Assembly: GCF_000018405.1 (NCBI RefSeq) | Contig: NC_009943.1 | Span: 933,001-997,000 of the forward strand | DNA from: Desulfosudis oleivorans Hxd3 | GTDB taxonomy: Bacteria > Desulfobacterota > Desulfobacteria > Desulfobacterales > Desulfosudaceae | DNA length: 64,000 bases | Direction: 5' to 3' | Part shown: positions 62,850 to 64,000 of the stretch, piece after piece | Numbering within the stretch: the stretch's first letter is position 1 | Layout of the letters: each line of letters begins with the position of its first letter | Made by a program: the position numbers and the translations under genes | Notes under the pieces: generated by a model | Seen by the model: the letters and a program-made list of their open reading frames with translations, nothing else | What the model was told of the DNA's origin: nothing | Database searches by the model: none

Positions 62850-64000
62850 CTAGGCCTGTAAAAGTCGCCATACCCGCAGCCATTCGGAAGCCCCCCAGGC
62901 CTGGGCGTCGCATCCCCGATGGGTGTGGGGCCAGTCGCCGTCGACAATTTCCGGAAAGTGGCCCACGCATCCGGCGCGCAGCAGTTCCAGGCTGCCGCTC
63001 ATCAGTGCCCGGGCTGTTTTCTTTCCCGGCTGCCCGTACACCATGGCCCAAGCCTCGCAGTAGGCGGGAAAGGGCCAGGTCCAGGCCGTGCCGTTGTGGT
63101 AGGCGGGCTTGCGGCGGGTGTCTTCGTCGCCGGTGTAATGGCCCTGGTAGGGGTAAAAAGGATCGTTGAGCCGTCTTCCGTGGTGAACAACTTCCAGGGG
63201 CCGGGCCACCGGCGCGTCGGTCAGGCTGCGAATGGCGCCGGGCACCAGCAGCACCTGGCAGGCATCCAGAATGGAGGCGGCAAGGGCCGTGTCCGAAACC
63301 GCTCCCAGGGTAATGGCAAAAAGCTGGTTGGGCCGAAGGGCATCGTCGGGCGCGGCGGTTTCCGGGGGTTCACCGGTCCGGGCGTGAAGACAGTCGGCAA
63401 GATACCCCTGAGGCAGCACAAACTTTTGAGTGATGGCCTCTTTTACCCGGCCTGCCAGGTCTTTCCAGTTGTTGCGGCCCGACGGGTCGATGGCGGCCAG
63501 AAAGGCCAGGGCCGCGTGCCACAGGGCCTGAATTTCAATGCAGTATCCCTGCCGGGGGGTGGCGGCCGGAAAATCGGTGTCCATCCAGGTAAAATGGGCC
63601 GGGCTGTAAACAAGGCCGGAGGCCGGATCCACGCGAATGCCGTTGGGGGTGCCGCTGACATAGGCCTCGCCGATGGAGACCAGCACCTCGGCCAGGGTCC
63701 GGTCCCCGCAGGGTTCGGACAGAACGTTTTTGTCCGGATGGCGGTGGACCAGGTCGGCGCAGGCCGTGATAAACCACAGGGGCGCGTCCGACGTGTCCCG
63801 GTTGCCGGCATTGTCGCCGGCGATCATGTTGGGCAGGGTGCCGCGCTCTTCAAACCGGCCGAACTGCTTTAGTACGGCCAGGGCCTCAGGGATCATGTCC
63901 GCGGCAATCAGCCCCCGGGTAAAGATCAGCGAGTCCCGGCCCCAGTCCAGAAACCAGGGATACCCGGCGATAACCGACAGAAAAGGCGTGCGGTGCACCA
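62850..64000 (-). CDS. Glycogen debranching enzyme / amylo-alpha-1,6-glucosidase C-terminal part (5' end outside window)
   Basis: At least 383 codons of a GDE_C/GH133 (alpha/alpha)6-barrel; the frame runs off the window, so the N-terminus is missing. Motifs: VIAGYPWFLDWGRDSLIFTRGL, FGRFEERGTLPNMI, DTSDAPLWFI and YHNGTAWTWPFPAYCEA, with the acidic residues (WGRD, TSD) expected at the active site. It removes alpha-1,6 branches during glycogen breakdown, working with the phosphorylase encoded downstream. Same strand as the rest of the cluster, but set apart by a 511-base gap holding a repeat and a sigma-54 promoter. Confidence 0.9.
   Translation of the reverse strand, partial: VHRTPFLSVIAGYPWFLDWGRDSLIFTRGLIAADMIPEALAVLKQFGRFEERGTLPNMIAGDNAGNRDTSDAPLWFITACADLVHRHPDKNVLSEPCGDRTLAEVLVSIGEAYVSGTPNGIRVDPASGLVYSPAHFTWMDTDFPAATPRQGYCIEIQALWHAALAFLAAIDPSGRNNWKDLAGRVKEAITQKFVLPQGYLADCLHARTGEPPETAAPDDALRPNQLFAITLGAVSDTALAASILDACQVLLVPGAIRSLTDAPVARPLEVVHHGRRLNDPFYPYQGHYTGDEDTRRKPAYHNGTAWTWPFPAYCEAWAMVYGQPGKKTARALMSGSLELLRAGCVGHFPEIVDGDWPHTHRGCDAQAWGASEWLRVWRLLQA

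Overview
The window looks like a chromosomal piece of a Desulfobacterota (sulfate-reducer-like) bacterium of fairly high GC content. This rests on a selenocysteine formate dehydrogenase, an ACT/Liv-transporter/phenylacetate-CoA ligase cluster, several CoA-ester redox genes and abundant short intergenic palindromes. No rRNA or tRNA gene was seen. The assignment is by gene content, not by any database search.

Region by region: (1) 1-6.7 kb is a drug-efflux operon: a TolC-like channel (5' end outside the window), a lipoprotein HlyD-type adaptor, two ABC ATPases and two ABC-2 permeases. (2) 6.7-10.2 kb is an inserted accessory patch: an ORF6N-domain gene with palindromes in and before it, a broken copy of a tetR gene, and an AbiEii/AbiEi toxin-antitoxin pair. 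It is bracketed by direct repeats of 326 bp (tetR 3' end) and 36 bp (permease 3' end). (3) 10.2-14.7 kb holds the complete tetR, divergent from an acetoacetate-decarboxylase-family gene and two acyl-CoA dehydrogenases. Three TGACA-N8-TGTCA-type palindromes lie in and next to the shared promoter region. (4) 15.2-29.4 kb is a defence-type island: an AT-rich three-gene unit (Dam-like methylase, four-helix membrane protein, DGQHR protein), an EcoEI-like type I restriction system, an Mrr-like endonuclease, a second AbiE pair, a Fic protein with its own N-terminal winged-helix-like domain, and a DUF4143 ATPase.

(5) 29.9-40.2 kb returns to metabolism: a 3-hydroxyacyl-CoA dehydrogenase, a PLP-dependent decarboxylase, then an ACT-domain protein, a complete LivKHMGF-type ABC importer and a PaaK-like ligase. 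The importer, sensor and ligase plausibly serve uptake and CoA activation of amino-acid-derived or aromatic acids. (6) 40.2-42 kb has small housekeeping genes (HNH nuclease, Lys-rich protein, thiol peroxidase). (7) 42.3-52.3 kb holds a secreted 2831-residue RHS/YD-repeat protein with an AT-rich C-terminal tip, a small membrane protein behind it (candidate immunity protein) and a REP-type transposase unit with 19-bp inverted ends. (8) 52.6-55.4 kb is one formate dehydrogenase gene containing an in-frame UGA with a SECIS-like hairpin. (9) 55.6-64 kb is a glycogen cluster on the minus strand (debranching enzyme, CBM48-like protein, phosphorylase, synthase, branching enzyme), with a canonical sigma-54 promoter upstream of the CBM48 gene.

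Several repeat families lie between genes: hexanucleotide tandem arrays at five loci, GCAATGAC-type palindromes, a roughly 125-bp element with inverted ends, and a CCCGAATATTTC palindrome that also forms the ends of a 272-bp insertion between livH and livM. The strongest candidates for new biology are the Dam/membrane/DGQHR unit, the RHS tip with its neighbour, and the self-regulated toxin modules with clear operator arrays.
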